Below, piece by piece: positions 62,417 to 64,000 of a stretch of 64,000 nt of DNA (position 1 is the stretch's first letter; every line of letters starts with the position of its first letter). The DNA comes from Rhizobacter sp. (GTDB taxonomy: Bacteria; Pseudomonadota; Gammaproteobacteria; Burkholderiales; Burkholderiaceae_C). Position numbers and translations under genes: made by a program. The stretch covers positions 4,898,001 to 4,962,000 of the forward strand of contig JAHBZQ010000001.1 in NCBI GenBank assembly GCA_019635355.1. Direction: 5' to 3'. Below the pieces are notes generated by a model, which was not told where the DNA came from, made no database searches, and saw only the letters and a list, made by a program, of their open reading frames with translations.

Positions 62417-64000
62417 GCTTGTTCTCCCTCAGTGTGCTCATGGCGCTCCGCGTAGGTGGTCGGCTGGGCTGCCACGTCCTTGAGTTCTTGCTCTGTCAGG
62501 TAGGCGTTGTAGTGGTGCTCGAAGTCGGGTGCGCTGCTGCCACCGAATTGCGGCACTTCGGCCGCCATGGCGGCGATCTCGTCGTTGAAGAAGTTCTCCT
62601 TGAGGAACTCGTCTTCCTGAGCGAGATACTTCGCGATCACTGAGTTGGCCAGTTGGTCGTCCGAGGCGGTTTGACCGACCAAGGCATTGCTGCCGCGGTC
62701 AACTCGCGCGAATGCCTGGCGAGTGTCTTCGCCGTAGGTGACGTCGTAGGTCCCCTTCGGCACGCCCTCGATGCGAGCGAACCCGCTTCCGTCCAGCTTG
62801 CCGGTGCGGCTGGACCCATCCGCAAAGGTGACCTTGTAGTCGGCTCCGACAACCGGAGTCATGTCGCTGTATCGGTAGTCGAGTTCCACGAAGTGGGTCG
62901 GCTTGCCTGCTTGACCGGTTGGAAGCGCGTTGAGATTGGCGCTGCCGCTCCCACCACCCGCCCAGCTGTGGCTGGCCGCCTTGACGATGAAGCTGCCCGG
63001 AGTTGCGAACTCGATGTTGGCCCCGTTCAGCACCACTTTGGAGTCGCCCCCCACGATCTCGATCCGCTCCTTCGCGGTGATCGTGATCTCGTCATTGACC
63101 GAGATCACCGTGATGTCCTTGTCAGCCAGCAGCTCCAGCGCATCGGTGTGTGCGCGCAGCGAGAGCTTGCCGTTGGCGGCTATTGCCTGCAGGTCACCGT
63201 CGTGCGTGTAGAGGCTCGTGGTCTCGCCTGAGACGAGGCTGGCGGTGTGCGCGGCAGCGGCGTGGATGTCGCCTTGGGCGATGAGTGTCGTGTCTTGCCC
63301 CGAGTAGCTCGCGATGCTGGCCGGGCTGCTCGTGATGGCGGCGCTGGGGGTGTCGAGCACGATGAAGGGCTTGGCGAACTGCGCCACCGGGTCGTTTGCG
63401 TCGCGGTTGGCGCCTTGGCGTTCGCTCGGGTGTTGCCCGCTCTTCTGGATGTCGATGGCCTCCAGCAGACCTTGCAGCGCGGCTTGTTCCTGGGTGTCGT
63501 GGCTCGTGAGGGCGAGTGCACCCTGGCCTTGTGCCGCCTGGCTGAGCGCTTGCCCAAGTTGCTGTGCGCTCTTGAGTTGGGCGACGGCCTCTTGCACGTC
63601 GAGCTGATTGCCTTGCGCACTGCCGTAGCTGCCAGCTCGCGCGGTGGTGCTCAGCAGCAGGCCCTGGCCTGCGCGCAGACTCGCCCAGCCGTCGGTGTGG
63701 GCGTAGAAGCCGGAGCCGAGCCAGGCGCCGCGTTGGCTGCTGCTAGAACTCTGGCTGATGATGTGGCCGAGGCTCAGCTCGCTCCACGGTGAGCCCGCGC
63801 TCTGGCTGGCCAGGCGCATGCGCAGCTGGCCGGTGGCGTCGTCGATCACCCACTGGTTGCTGCCGTCGTCGTCGAGCGTGCGGCTGTGCCAGCCCGAGAG
63901 GGTGCCCGGGTGGTTGGTGCCCGAGTCCACGCCTGCCGGCCAGGGCAGGGCGTCCTGTCCGTTGTGCAGCTGCCCGACGATGATCGGGCGGTCGAGGTCG
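62413..64000 (-). CDS. vgrG: VgrG spike protein, C-terminal part (cut by window)
   Basis: Trimeric T6SS spike. The frame is open from the right edge (in frame at 63999) and about 529 C-terminal residues are present. It starts within the gp5 OB-fold region (DRPIIVGQLHNGQD followed by PWPAGVDSGTNHPGTLSGW), then the DUF2345-type beta needle with repeated IEIVGGDSKVVLNGANIEFA segments. After about residue 375 there is a transthyretin-like module (VVGADYKVTFADGSSRTGKL, EGVPKGTYDVTYGED), which may carry the downstream toxin, and an acidic tail. The C-terminal stop overlaps the toxin start, so spike and cargo are translated together. Confidence 0.95.
   Translation of the reverse strand, partial: DLDRPIIVGQLHNGQDALPWPAGVDSGTNHPGTLSGWHSRTLDDDGSNQWVIDDATGQLRMRLASQSAGSPWSELSLGHIISQSSSSSQRGAWLGSGFYAHTDGWASLRAGQGLLLSTTARAGSYGSAQGNQLDVQEAVAQLKSAQQLGQALSQAAQGQGALALTSHDTQEQAALQGLLEAIDIQKSGQHPSERQGANRDANDPVAQFAKPFIVLDTPSAAITSSPASIASYSGQDTTLIAQGDIHAAAAHTASLVSGETTSLYTHDGDLQAIAANGKLSLRAHTDALELLADKDITVISVNDEITITAKERIEIVGGDSKVVLNGANIEFATPGSFIVKAASHSWAGGGSGSANLNALPTGQAGKPTHFVELDYRYSDMTPVVGADYKVTFADGSSRTGKLDGSGFARIEGVPKGTYDVTYGEDTRQAFARVDRGSNALVGQTASDDQLANSVIAKYLAQEDEFLKENFFNDEIAAMAAEVPQFGGSSAPDFEHHYNAYLTEQELKDVAAQPTTYAERHEHTEGEQA

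Noticed and set aside
47947..64000. T6SS block as a prophage tail cluster
   Set aside because: TssA, TssM and TagF are T6SS-specific; there are no capsid, terminase, lysis or integrase genes.

Overview
This window is typical chromosomal DNA of a GC-rich betaproteobacterium of the order Burkholderiales. The gene set (ribD-ribE-ribBX-ribH-nusB, ubiD, edd-eda, TssQ-type lipoprotein, MexF-type RND pump, minor pilin operon) and the G/C-ending codon use fit the Leptothrix/Rubrivivax/Rhizobacter/Piscinibacter group best; the genus cannot be fixed from sequence reading alone. I see no rRNA, tRNA, CRISPR array, insertion sequence or phage in the window, and no gene-free stretch longer than 300 bases.

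Layout. 1-3045: tail of an RND multidrug efflux operon (MexF-like permease cut by the window edge, then an OprN/NodT-like outer membrane lipoprotein). 3165-5584: a copper-buffering 'bufferin' operon, bufA1-bufB-bufC plus a DoxX membrane protein. 5600-22307: an almost unbroken run of minus-strand genes: ybgC-tolQ-tolR-tolA; a PEGA-domain Ser/Thr kinase with the T6SS-associated lipoprotein TssQ; an aminotransferase; a riboflavin/nusB operon whose RibB protein carries a degenerate GTP cyclohydrolase II domain; five type IV minor prepilin genes without pilY1; glyA-nrdR preceded by a ZTP riboswitch; and a membrane-anchored lytic transglycosylase. 22553-47898: mixed housekeeping and accessory genes: ubiD, a YdcF protein, a TonB-dependent receptor, msrA, a soluble four-PAS hybrid histidine kinase, pdxH, an IorAB-type molybdenum hydroxylase with a MocA-like cofactor transferase, a ChaC protein, an AsmA-family protein, edd-eda behind a clear promoter with an overlapping palindrome, a DUF2167 protein, gloA, a thioesterase, a MarR-MFS pair, a GDT1-family transporter, an SDR and an MBL-fold hydrolase.

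47947-64000 is a type VI secretion (T6SS) island: tssA, then (minus strand) tssM-tagF-BON/OmpA, an uncharacterised membrane protein, PAAR, a membrane-bound M15 peptidase resembling TagX in concept, and at the right edge vgrG followed by a PoNe-type DNase effector and PoNi-type immunity genes. The last block is the most interesting: two tandem PoNi genes share nearly identical C-terminal halves but have unrelated-looking N-terminal halves, and the spacer between them contains a frameshifted remnant of a second PoNe-like toxin. The order vgrG-toxin-immunity-(dead toxin)-immunity records replacement of effector modules. The core sheath, tube and baseplate genes (tssB to tssH, tssJ, tssK, tssL) are not in the window and must lie elsewhere, probably just past the right edge.

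Most start codons were chosen from ribosome binding sites, 4-bp start/stop overlaps and family length. Family assignments come from motifs and recalled family features; no database search was run.
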